A stretch of 64,000 bases of DNA from Acidobacteriota bacterium. GTDB lineage: Bacteria; Acidobacteriota; Vicinamibacteria; Vicinamibacterales; 2-12-FULL-66-21. Shown piece after piece: positions 15,379 to 23,527 of the stretch (the first letter of the stretch is position 1; the number at the start of each line of letters is the position of its first letter). The notes beneath the pieces were generated by a model. That model was given only the letters and a program-made list of their open reading frames with translations. It did not search any database and was not told the DNA's origin. Location: assembly GCA_016184105.1 (NCBI GenBank), contig JACPDI010000012.1, forward strand, positions 10,506-74,505, in the 5' to 3' direction. Position numbers and translations under genes: made by a program.

Positions 15379-18300
15379 TGCGTCTTGTGTGTCTGCCCAT
15401 CGTCCTCGTTCTGGTCGGTTTCCACGCGCTCGGAATCCGATCCACCAACCGCGCAACGCCGGAGAGCGACCGCCGAATGTCGTTCCACAACCGGTTGCTG
15501 CTGAACCGAGCGGTTGTGAGCAAATTGAAATCGATCGAAGTACTGGTGCTGGCCGCGGGCGATGCCCGGCCCGATGGGTTCATCCTCCACACCGAGGAGA
15601 TCGCCGCCCTCGCCAGGCACGTCGGCGGGCGCGTTGTCCGTGCGGAACGAGATATCGGGTACCTCCGGATCGAGATGCCCACCGAGCGGCTTCTCGAACT
15701 GGTCGCATCGCCGGCGATCGCGGCGTACCAGATCGCGTCGCTGTCGAAAGCGAGCTGGTACAGGGACGGGCCGCCCATGTCGAACGCCGAGATGTTTCGC
15801 GGCTTCGAGGTCGCGCCAATCGCGGCCAGCGAGCCGAGCGACACGCACGCCGGCCTTCCGCCGCTCTCCACGGCCGCGTCGCGCGAGCCGGGCTACACAG
15901 CCGACGACGACGTCGGGATCGGCGAGTGGCTGGCGGAGCATCCAACCTTTGACGGACGGGGCGTGACGATCGCGCTCGTCGAGACCGCGCTCCCCTCCTT
16001 CACCGATCCGACGCTGCGGCCGGCAAAGACGCTGGACGGGCGCGACGTGGCGAAGATCGCCGGCATCCTGAACACGCGCGGTCCCGCCGACCGCGACGAC
16101 ACGCGGGTCCTCCTCGATACCGAAGTGCAGGTTGATACGAGCTGGGCGCGCGTCTGGAGCCGGACGTACGTCCTGCCGCGGCCCGGCGCGTACCGTGCCG
16201 GACTCCTGAGATTGCCGGCCGGGTCGAACCTCGTGCACCAGTTCTGCGTTCTCGAGCACGAAGAGACGCGGGAGGTCTGGATCGACTCGAACGGCGACGC
16301 GTCGTTCCAGGACGAGACGCCGCTCGCCGACGTCAACGAGCGGTTCGAGCCGCGGTTCCTGAAACTGACGCACCCGAGAAAAGCGGACGTCAGCTTCGTG
16401 ATGGGTCGCGGGCGTGAACCGAACACGGTTCACATCTACATCGGCAGGGGCAGCCACCAGGCCATGACGGTCGGCGTGGCCGCGGGAAGCAGGACGGAGA
16501 AGAGCCTCGCGTACGGCGTCGCGCCGAACGCTCGTGTCCTGCTCGTGCGCAACCACGGATCGGATTACGAGCTGGACGTTCTGCTCGAGGGCTTCATCGA
16601 CGTGGCCAAACGCCCGGACGTGGACGTGATCAGCTCGTCGGCGGGCATCACGATGGTGCCGGACACGGCAGCGGACTTTGGCGGTCTCCTGTTCCAGCGA
16701 CTGGCCGACGTGTACCGAAAGCCTGTCCTCCTGGGCGCCGGCAACACGCACTCCGAGCTGGCGACGTCGAAGGCGCTTGGCGCAGCTCTCACTGTGGGCG
16801 GCTCTCTCGGACCAGCGACCGCCGCCGCCCTCCACGGGGGACGGCCGCTCGAGGGTTTGATGGTTCACCGCATCAGTGCGGCCGGACCGTCGATCGACGG
16901 CGCGATCAAGCCGGATTTCCTGGCGCCGATGGAACGGCTGGCCGTCGATCTCCCCTGGAACCGCGGCCTCGAGGCGGTGCCCAGGAACGCCCCCACGCAT
17001 CGGCTTCCCGCCGGCTATCAAATCTCATGCTGCACGTCGGCCAGCAGCCCGTACGCGGCCGGCGTCGCGGCGCTCCTCATCAGCGCGGCGAAGCAGCGCA
17101 AGGCGCCGTACTCGGCCGAGAGTCTGGCCCGCGCCCTGAGGCTGTCGGCCCGGTTCCTGCCCGGCTTCGGCAGCCACGAGCAGGGGAACGGCGTGCTCGA
17201 CGTCAACGCCGCCTGGCGCGCGCTGATCGATTACGTGGAGGCGCCGCGCATCATCGCCTCCGCGCGCATCGTCCACCCGCTGGCGCGGTACGCCGCCCGC
17301 GGATCCGAGGGCCAGGGCATTTTCGAGTTCGAAGGATGGACGGCCGGGATGAGCGGCACGCGGGAGATCCGGCTTCGGCGGGAGTCGGGACCTCAGTCGC
17401 CGACCAGCTACCAACTGACCTGGACCGGCAACGACGGGACGTTTCACACGGCGCCGCGGGTGATGCTGCCGCTCGGGAGGACGATCGCCGTGCCCGTGAG
17501 GATTGCGCCAAGGACGACAGGAGCGCACAGCGCGCTCCTCAATTTGCGTGACGCGTCGAACGCGGTCGTCTTCCGCACGCAGGCCACCATCGTAGCCGCC
17601 GATCGCATCGACGAATCCAGCGGATCGGTTCGCATCAGGGGGCGCGTCGGCCCGGCGCGCATCAACCGGCAGTACATCCACGTGCCGGCCGGCGCCGGCG
17701 CGATCAGCTTCGATGTCGATGTAGTTCAGGGCGTTGTCGCGCCATCCATTCTGCCGGCGCACGGTCTCTTTCCCGGCTACTACCCCCACGTGCACCCTGC
17801 CGCAGGCCGGTACGTCGGCAAAGGAAGGCACACGGTCCTCATCCCCAACCCGGAGCCAGGCACGTGGGCCATTCACCTCGACAACAGCTCGCTGCATCCG
17901 CGCTTTCCCGACGATCCGACGCCGGCCGACGACCGCGACGCGGAGTACGTGGTGACGATGCGCATCCTTGGCGCGGCCGTTCGCCCGGCCGCGTCATCGG
18001 CCGGCTCGATCGCGATTGAGGCGACGAACCTTGGAAGCGCCATTCGCGAGCCGGTGTTCATGGTGTCCCCAGCCACTCTGAAGACTCACCGAGCGGAGTT
18101 CCTCGGGAGCGGCCTGCCGCGCACGATCGAGATGTCCGTCCCGAAAGATGCCGCGGCGTTGTCGCTGCGGGTGCGCTCGGAGCAGCCGGCGGCGACCGGC
18201 GTGGAGCTGTATCTGTACGACTGCACGACCGGTGAGTGCTTCGCGTACGACATCGCGTTCCCTGCCGCCGGTGCGCACTCGATAGTCGTTCGGCGACCGA

Positions 18301-18638
18301 ACGCCGGGCGGTGGGTTGCGGCGGTGAACCCGGCGCCGTTCCCCACAGCCGGCAGCGCATTCGTGCTGGAGGAGATCATCGCCACCGGGACGCCGCGGCG
18401 TTACAACTCGAGGGGCGCGCGCGTTCCAGGCGCGCGGTGGACCGAAACGATCGAGAGCCTCAACCCCGCCCCGGCGCCGGCGGGCCCTGAAGCGCCGCTA
18501 CTGCTCATCGAACTGATCGACGCCGCGGCCGAGCGGGACGAGGCCGTTCACCGGTGGGACCCCCGTCCGGAGGTGCCCGAGCGGATGCGGCTCAGGGATC
18601 GCCCGGTGGCGCTCGGGTCGGCGATCTACCTGCGTTAG
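15378..18638 (+). CDS. Secreted subtilisin-fold (S8) protein resembling tripeptidyl-peptidase II, copy 1
   Basis: A 1086-residue protein with an N-terminal signal segment (MRLVCLPIVLVLVGFHALG). Subtilisin landmarks can be placed. DGRGVTIALVETALP is the Asp region, but the catalytic Asp reads Glu. A ~170-residue insertion contains WIDSNGDASFQDE, then SHQAMTVGVAAGS is the His region. GAGNTHS holds the oxyanion Asn, and CCTSASSPYAAGVAALL the Ser region. A long Asp-His insertion and large C-terminal beta domains recall tripeptidyl-peptidase II. The start overlaps the amidohydrolase stop, so the two are co-translated. Whether Glu supports catalysis is unclear; it could be an inactive binding protein. 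The next gene is a tandem paralogue. Confidence 0.75.
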   Translation: MRLVCLPIVLVLVGFHALGIRSTNRATPESDRRMSFHNRLLLNRAVVSKLKSIEVLVLAAGDARPDGFILHTEEIAALARHVGGRVVRAERDIGYLRIEMPTERLLELVASPAIAAYQIASLSKASWYRDGPPMSNAEMFRGFEVAPIAASEPSDTHAGLPPLSTAASREPGYTADDDVGIGEWLAEHPTFDGRGVTIALVETALPSFTDPTLRPAKTLDGRDVAKIAGILNTRGPADRDDTRVLLDTEVQVDTSWARVWSRTYVLPRPGAYRAGLLRLPAGSNLVHQFCVLEHEETREVWIDSNGDASFQDETPLADVNERFEPRFLKLTHPRKADVSFVMGRGREPNTVHIYIGRGSHQAMTVGVAAGSRTEKSLAYGVAPNARVLLVRNHGSDYELDVLLEGFIDVAKRPDVDVISSSAGITMVPDTAADFGGLLFQRLADVYRKPVLLGAGNTHSELATSKALGAALTVGGSLGPATAAALHGGRPLEGLMVHRISAAGPSIDGAIKPDFLAPMERLAVDLPWNRGLEAVPRNAPTHRLPAGYQISCCTSASSPYAAGVAALLISAAKQRKAPYSAESLARALRLSARFLPGFGSHEQGNGVLDVNAAWRALIDYVEAPRIIASARIVHPLARYAARGSEGQGIFEFEGWTAGMSGTREIRLRRESGPQSPTSYQLTWTGNDGTFHTAPRVMLPLGRTIAVPVRIAPRTTGAHSALLNLRDASNAVVFRTQATIVAADRIDESSGSVRIRGRVGPARINRQYIHVPAGAGAISFDVDVVQGVVAPSILPAHGLFPGYYPHVHPAAGRYVGKGRHTVLIPNPEPGTWAIHLDNSSLHPRFPDDPTPADDRDAEYVVTMRILGAAVRPAASSAGSIAIEATNLGSAIREPVFMVSPATLKTHRAEFLGSGLPRTIEMSVPKDAAALSLRVRSEQPAATGVELYLYDCTTGECFAYDIAFPAAGAHSIVVRRPNAGRWVAAVNPAPFPTAGSAFVLEEIIATGTPRRYNSRGARVPGARWTETIESLNPAPAPAGPEAPLLLIELIDAAAERDEAVHRWDPRPEVPERMRLRDRPVALGSAIYLR

Positions 18639-18652
18639 TAGCGAGAGGCCTC

Positions 18653-21600
18653 ATGCGGATCGCGATGCTCCTGATTGTCATCATCGTGCTCGCCGCCTCC
18701 GGCGAGCAGGGCCTCCGAACGCCGGCCACAACGGTTGCGCGGCGGATGTCCTTCCATAACCGCCTTCTGCTCAACCGCGCCGTCGTCAGCGGGCTGAAAT
18801 CGATTGAGCTGCTCGTACTCGCCAGCAGCGAGACCGCCGGCGGCAGCTTTGGCGTTCACGTGCAAGAGATCGCCGCGCATGTGAACCGCCTCGGCGGGCG
18901 CGTGCTGCGGACGAAAGCCGACATCGGCTACCTCCGCGTGGAAGTTCCGACCGGGCGGGTGCTCGAACTCGTCGGGTCTCCCGCGCTCGAGGCCTATCAG
19001 ATTTCTTCTCTCTCGAAAGGGACGTGGTACCGGGATGGCCCGCCGCTGTTGAACGCGGAGATGTTCCGCAGCTTCGAGGTCACACCGGTCGCTGCCGGCG
19101 AGCCGAACGACGCACATGCCGAGCTTCCGCTCCTCTCGAACGCCGCGTCGCGCGCTCCTGGCTACACGGCGGACAACGATGTCGGGATTGGCCAGTGGTT
19201 GGCGGAGCATCCGACGTTCGACGGCCGCGGCGTGACGATTGCGCTGGTCGAGGGCGCCCAGCCGTCATTGGTCGATCCGACGCTTCGTGCGGCGAAGGCA
19301 CTTGATGGCCGCGAGATCCCGAAGATCGCGGGCATCCTGAACACGATCGATCCGGCCCACGCGGACGACACGCGCGTCGTGCTGGACACCGAGGTGACGC
19401 CCGGCACCAGTTGGGCGCGGATCGGCAGCCGCACGTACATCCTGCCCAGGCCTGGCGGGTATTTCTTCGGCAGGTTCGTCCTGACCGCCGGTTCCAACGT
19501 GGTGCACCAGTTCGGTGTCATCGAAGACAAGCGCACCGGAAAGGTGTGGATTGACGCAAACGGCGATGCATCCTTCCAGGACGAATCGCCAGTTCCCGAC
19601 GTCAACGAGCGGTTCGAGCCGCGGTTCCTGAAGCTGAGGCATCCGCGAAATGCCGACGTGAGCTTCGTCATGGGCCGCGGATCCGGACCGCGCGTCGTAC
19701 ACATCTACGTGAGCCGGGCCAGTCACGAGGCGATGACTCTCAGCATGGTCGCCGGCAGCAGGACGGACGAGAGCCTGGCGTACGGCGTAGCGCCGGCGGC
19801 CCGGCTGCTGCTGGTGCGAAATTCGACGATGGAGTACCTGCTGGCTGACGTGCTCGAGGGATTCATTGAGGCGGCCGGCCGGCCGGAGGTCGACATCGTC
19901 AGCTCCTCGGGTGGAATCAGCCTCATCCCGGACACCGCCGCGGATTTCGGCGGCGTCCTTTTCGATCGGCTGGTGAGCGTGTACCGCAAGCCGATTTTGA
20001 ACGGCGCGCTGAACCATCACCTTCAGCTCGGGACGTCGCTCGCGCTTGGAGGTCTCCTCTCGGTGGGAGGATCTCTTGGCCCGGAGACGTACGCCGCCCT
20101 GCACGGGGGGCGTCCGCTCGAGCGGATCATCGTGCACCCAACGGCATCGGCCGGACCCGCGCTCGACGGGGCGATCAAGCCGGATTTCATCGCGCCGGTG
20201 GAGCGCCTCTCGACCGATCTTCCGTGGAACCGGGGCATCGCGGCCGTGCCGCGCACCGTTCCCGCGTGGCGCCTCCCCAACGGCTACCAGATCAGTTGCT
20301 GCACCTCGGCCAGCGGGCCCTATGCCGCCGGCGTCGTCGCCCTCCTGATCAGCGGTGCCAAACAGATGCGGTGGCCGTATTCGGTCGACAGCCTCGCGCG
20401 CGCCATGAAGATCTCCGCGCGCTTTCTCCCAGGGTTTGGGAGTCACGAGCAGGGGAACGGCCTGCTGGACATCCGCGCCGCGTGGCGCGAGCTGACCCGC
20501 TCCGTCGAGCCGCCGCGCATCGTCGCCTCGGCAAGAGTGGTTCATCCGCTGGCGCAATACGCCGCACGTGGGGCGGACGGCCAGGGGATCCTCGAGTTCG
20601 AAGGCTGGACGGCAGGCGTGAAGGCAGCTCGCGAGATCCGGTTCCGGCGCAAGTCCGGCCCGGACTTCCCGGTCACCTATCGCCTGAGCTGGACCGGCAA
20701 CGACGGGACGTTTCACACCGCTCCGTCGGTGACGCTGCCGCTCGACAAGACGATCGCCGTCCCTGTGACCATCGCGCCGAAGACGATGGGAGCCCACAGC
20801 GCGCTCCTCAACCTGCACGACGACGCGTCAAAGGCCATCGTCTTTCGGACGCAGGCCACGATCGTCGCGGCCGAGCGCCTCGACGCCTCCACCGGATCGG
20901 TGCGCTTCACCGGACGCGTCGGCCTGATGCGAACGAACGCGCACTACATCGAGGTGCCACAGGGCACCCGCGCCATCACGTTCGAGCTGGAGGTGTCCGG
21001 TGGGGTTGTCAGACCGACGATCCTGCCCGTCCATGGCCTCTTCCGGAGCTATTACCTGCACGTACACCCGTCGAATATCCGTTCCTTGGCGAGGGGCAGA
21101 CACGCGATCACGCTGCCCAATCCGGGACCTGGCACGTGGACGATCCTCATTGGCAACGACTCGGCGTGGCTTCACCTGCCCGACGAAGCGCCGGCGGATG
21201 ATGGAGACGGGGAATACGCCGTGACGGTGCGCGTTCTGAGTGCGTCGATTCGCCCCGCCCCGGCGTCGGGGCTTTCGGCCGCAGTCGAGGTGACGAATCT
21301 GGGAAGCACGGTGCGCGAGCCGGTCCTGACCGTGTCGCGGGCCGTCCTCAGAACTCATCGTGGGGACTTCCTCCCCAACGGGCTGCCCCACGTGTTCGAT
21401 ATCGACGTGCCCGAAGACGCCGCAACCATGTCGCTGCACGTGCGGCGCGAGAATCCGCCCACGACCGGTGTCGAGTTGTACCTGTACGACTGCACTTCAG
21501 GCGAGTGCTTCTCGTACGACATCGCCTTCCCTGCCGGGCCTGAGCACACGATGGTCGTGCGCAAGCCGAATCCGGGACGCTGGGTTGCGGCAGTCAGCCC

Positions 21601-21898
21601 CGCGCCGTTTCCCAATGCGGACGGAGGGTTCGTGCTCGACGAGATCATCGCCACCGGCACTGCGCGGCAGTACGAGTCGAAGGATTCGCGCGCTCCAGGC
21701 GCGCGGTGGGCCGAGACGGTCGGAGCCATCGACTCCGCACCGGTTCAGGCGAACGCCGAAATGCCGGCGCTCCTCATCGAGCTGATCGACCGCGCGGTCG
21801 AACGCGACGAGTCTGCCTACCCGTGGGACCCGAGGCCGAAGTCTAGAAAGCCGAGGGATCGCCCGATTGCGGTCGCGAGCGCGATCTACCGGCGGTAG
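18653..21898 (+). CDS. Secreted subtilisin-fold (S8) protein resembling tripeptidyl-peptidase II, copy 2
   Basis: A 1081-residue tandem paralogue of the preceding gene, alignable end to end from RRMSFHNRLLLNRAVVSG to the shared end IAVASAIYRR (RPVALGSAIYLR in copy 1). The ATG at 18653 follows GAGAGG, 14 bases after the copy-1 stop. The Asp region again has Glu (VTIALVEGAQP), the His region is ASHEAMTLSMVAGS, and the Ser region is CCTSASGPYAAGVVALL. The oxyanion region has drifted to NGALNHHLQ. So copy 1 keeps the GxGN form while copy 2 lost the Gly before Asn, which suggests divergence of function or loss of activity. A signal peptide is present (MRIAMLLIVIIVLAASG). It ends 12 bases before the 3' end of the convergent lasso cluster overlaps it (21886-21898). 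Confidence 0.75.
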   Translation: MRIAMLLIVIIVLAASGEQGLRTPATTVARRMSFHNRLLLNRAVVSGLKSIELLVLASSETAGGSFGVHVQEIAAHVNRLGGRVLRTKADIGYLRVEVPTGRVLELVGSPALEAYQISSLSKGTWYRDGPPLLNAEMFRSFEVTPVAAGEPNDAHAELPLLSNAASRAPGYTADNDVGIGQWLAEHPTFDGRGVTIALVEGAQPSLVDPTLRAAKALDGREIPKIAGILNTIDPAHADDTRVVLDTEVTPGTSWARIGSRTYILPRPGGYFFGRFVLTAGSNVVHQFGVIEDKRTGKVWIDANGDASFQDESPVPDVNERFEPRFLKLRHPRNADVSFVMGRGSGPRVVHIYVSRASHEAMTLSMVAGSRTDESLAYGVAPAARLLLVRNSTMEYLLADVLEGFIEAAGRPEVDIVSSSGGISLIPDTAADFGGVLFDRLVSVYRKPILNGALNHHLQLGTSLALGGLLSVGGSLGPETYAALHGGRPLERIIVHPTASAGPALDGAIKPDFIAPVERLSTDLPWNRGIAAVPRTVPAWRLPNGYQISCCTSASGPYAAGVVALLISGAKQMRWPYSVDSLARAMKISARFLPGFGSHEQGNGLLDIRAAWRELTRSVEPPRIVASARVVHPLAQYAARGADGQGILEFEGWTAGVKAAREIRFRRKSGPDFPVTYRLSWTGNDGTFHTAPSVTLPLDKTIAVPVTIAPKTMGAHSALLNLHDDASKAIVFRTQATIVAAERLDASTGSVRFTGRVGLMRTNAHYIEVPQGTRAITFELEVSGGVVRPTILPVHGLFRSYYLHVHPSNIRSLARGRHAITLPNPGPGTWTILIGNDSAWLHLPDEAPADDGDGEYAVTVRVLSASIRPAPASGLSAAVEVTNLGSTVREPVLTVSRAVLRTHRGDFLPNGLPHVFDIDVPEDAATMSLHVRRENPPTTGVELYLYDCTSGECFSYDIAFPAGPEHTMVVRKPNPGRWVAAVSPAPFPNADGGFVLDEIIATGTARQYESKDSRAPGARWAETVGAIDSAPVQANAEMPALLIELIDRAVERDESAYPWDPRPKSRKPRDRPIAVASAIYRR

Positions 21899-23133
21899 AC
21901 CGCACGCACAAGACGTTGCGCGAGGCGCGCCGTGGCTACGTCGAGCACGCCGTGCGCTTCGCCACGGTCGGTGCTCTTTTCGACCCGCTTCCAGCCCAGC
22001 CAGCCTTCAAGGACCGCCGCTGCCAGATCGAAGGCCGGCCAACTTACCTCTTTCAATGGCGGAGACCACGCCTCCCGGTAGGAATGGCAGGCCGAGTCAT
22101 CGTGACATCGTCTGGCGAACATCGCCATCGCGAGCGGCGCCGGTCCAAGGAACGAGTCGTCCAGATCGATGAAGCTAATCCTTCCGTCATCATCTACGAG
22201 CACGTTGACCGGATCGAGATCGAGCGGGATCCAGCTTCGGGGTACGTCCGCGCATCGCACCTCGTCGCACGCCCGTTCGACAGCGGCGCGGCACGCGCGG
22301 TCGCTCAGCAGGCCAGCGCTCCAGGCAGCGGCACTGGGAAGAGCCACTTCCTGCAGTTCCCCGAGCACCTGTGCCGACGCCATGACCCGACGCTGCACGC
22401 GCGCAAGGTCGCGGGCGACGATGGCGGCCGCTCCCGCGTCAGGCCGCGTTGCGAGCGTTTTGCCCGGACACTCCGCGGCGAGCCACCACACGGCGTCGTC
22501 CGGCCTCTCTTCCAACGCCAGCGTTCGCGCGAACGCGCGCGGCTCCAGCCCTGACAGGACGCGTGTGAGTCGAGGCTCGGCTGTCCTGTCCGCTGTGAGA
22601 CCTTTGAAGTAGACACGCCCGCGCTTGGTTTCAGCGCTGAGCACGACCTCGTGAGAGGTGACGCGGTAGGGAGTGACCGGCCCCACGCGCGGCTCACCCA
22701 CCACCTCGCCTACCCAGTCTCTGACTTCTCCGAGCCAGGTGAGATTGCCGAACGGCCCTCGTACGGACGGCAAACCGTTCTGCCGCAGCGTCGCCGCGAC
22801 GGCCCACTGCTGGTAGTCGAGCAGCGACGTCCCTGAGGCGAGAGTATCGAGGGGCGTCCAACTGAGACCACTGTTCGTCGCTCGTGAACCGGGCAGCGCG
22901 TCGATCGCCACGAGCCAATCCATGCTGTCCTGCGAAGGCGTGAGCCGTCCGAGCCAGCGCCCGGCAATGTCGCCGCGCAGTCCCTGCTCTTCGAAGCAGC
23001 GCACGATGAGTGAATCGACACGTGCGCGCTCTGGACAAGTGAGCGCGGGAAGCAGCCAGCGCGTGCCCTGCCAGGCTGCGAGCGCAGCGCGATGGCTCCG
23101 ATCGACGACGAGGAGGTGAAGAACGTGGGGCAT
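21886..23133 (-). CDS. APH-fold phosphotransferase-like protein of the lasso cluster
   Basis: A 415-residue protein; the ATG at 23133 begins MPHVLHLLVVDRS. The N-terminal ~120 residues (WLLPALTCPE, LRGDIAGRWLGRL, MDWLVAIDALPG, YQQWAVAATL) form a separate domain with a loose Nudix-like look. The C-terminal half is an aminoglycoside-phosphotransferase/choline-kinase fold: WWLAAECPGKTL, then WIPLDLDPVNVLVDDDGRISFIDLDDSFLG. The Brenner motif reads LDLDPVN (His replaced by Leu, Asp kept) and the metal motif reads IDLDD. Lying directly after the two precursor genes, it could modify the lasso peptides, as HPr-kinase-like tailoring enzymes do in paeninodin clusters, but that is inference. A 13-bp hairpin separates it from the precursors. 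Confidence 0.7.
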   Translation of the reverse strand: MPHVLHLLVVDRSHRAALAAWQGTRWLLPALTCPERARVDSLIVRCFEEQGLRGDIAGRWLGRLTPSQDSMDWLVAIDALPGSRATNSGLSWTPLDTLASGTSLLDYQQWAVAATLRQNGLPSVRGPFGNLTWLGEVRDWVGEVVGEPRVGPVTPYRVTSHEVVLSAETKRGRVYFKGLTADRTAEPRLTRVLSGLEPRAFARTLALEERPDDAVWWLAAECPGKTLATRPDAGAAAIVARDLARVQRRVMASAQVLGELQEVALPSAAAWSAGLLSDRACRAAVERACDEVRCADVPRSWIPLDLDPVNVLVDDDGRISFIDLDDSFLGPAPLAMAMFARRCHDDSACHSYREAWSPPLKEVSWPAFDLAAAVLEGWLGWKRVEKSTDRGEAHGVLDVATARLAQRLVRAVYRR

Positions 23134-23148
23134 GGACACGGCTCGGGG

Positions 23149-23184
23149 CCCTCGCCCCCGGCGTCCGCTGTCCGGGGGCGAGGG
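23149..23184 (-). terminator. Perfect 13-bp hairpin between precursors and kinase
   Basis: CCCTCGCCCCCGG (23149-23161) and CCGGGGGCGAGGG (23172-23184) pair without a mismatch around a 10-base loop. It lies 13 bases after the second precursor stop and there is no T-run. A partial terminator or mRNA stabiliser that raises precursor output over the kinase is likely, as in many RiPP operons. Confidence 0.65.
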
Positions 23185-23197
23185 TGTTGCCGACGCG

Positions 23198-23338
23198 TCA
23201 GTCGTCGAGACCGAGCGCGATGCCTTCCACCGGCCTCGAGGTTGTGGAGTCGCCGTGGTCGAACAGGCCTGGCTTGATGCCAAGCACGAGAATCGACGCC
23301 TGGCCGAGCGCGACCAGCTCAGGAGTTGCGTACTTCAT
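23198..23338 (-). CDS. Lasso peptide precursor 2
   Basis: A 46-residue peptide preceded by a near-perfect AAAGGAGGTGA site 5 bases before ATG 23338. It starts MKYATPEL, the lasso leader signature YxxPxL bound by the B1 protein. The best core candidate begins at Gly20: GIKPGLFD puts Asp at position 8, suitable for an 8-residue Gly1-Asp8 macrolactam, followed by HGDSTTSRPVEGIALGLDD. The usual Thr two residues before the core is replaced by Val, so the cleavage site is not certain. It shares leader and tail with precursor 1 but differs in the ring. Confidence 0.75.
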   Translation of the reverse strand: MKYATPELVALGQASILVLGIKPGLFDHGDSTTSRPVEGIALGLDD

Positions 23339-23386
23339 GGTCGTCACCTCCTTTCATTATTTGGTGCGGCTGAGCGCTGGCACGTA

Positions 23387-23527
23387 CTACTCATCCAGGC
23401 CCAGTCCAATGCCCTCTGCCGGACGACTCATGTTCGTCGCCCCGCTGTCGAGCACTCCACCCGGGATCCCCTGCACCAGGACCGCCGCCGTGCCGACGAC
23501 GACGAGTTCAGGCGTTGAGTACTTCAT
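23387..23527 (-). CDS. Lasso peptide precursor 1
   Basis: A 46-residue peptide whose ATG (23527) overlaps the last 20 bases of the C gene and follows the strong site GGAGGGAGGTGA. The leader starts MKYSTPEL (YxxPxL). The candidate core starts at Gly20 with GIPGGVLD (Asp8 for the macrolactam), then SGATNMSRPAEGIGLGLDE. The SRPxEGIxLGLD tail is nearly identical in precursor 2, while ring and loop residues differ. It has no similarity to other gene classes, and context with B1, B2 and C makes the assignment secure; the cleavage point is inference. Confidence 0.78.
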   Translation of the reverse strand: MKYSTPELVVVGTAAVLVQGIPGGVLDSGATNMSRPAEGIGLGLDE

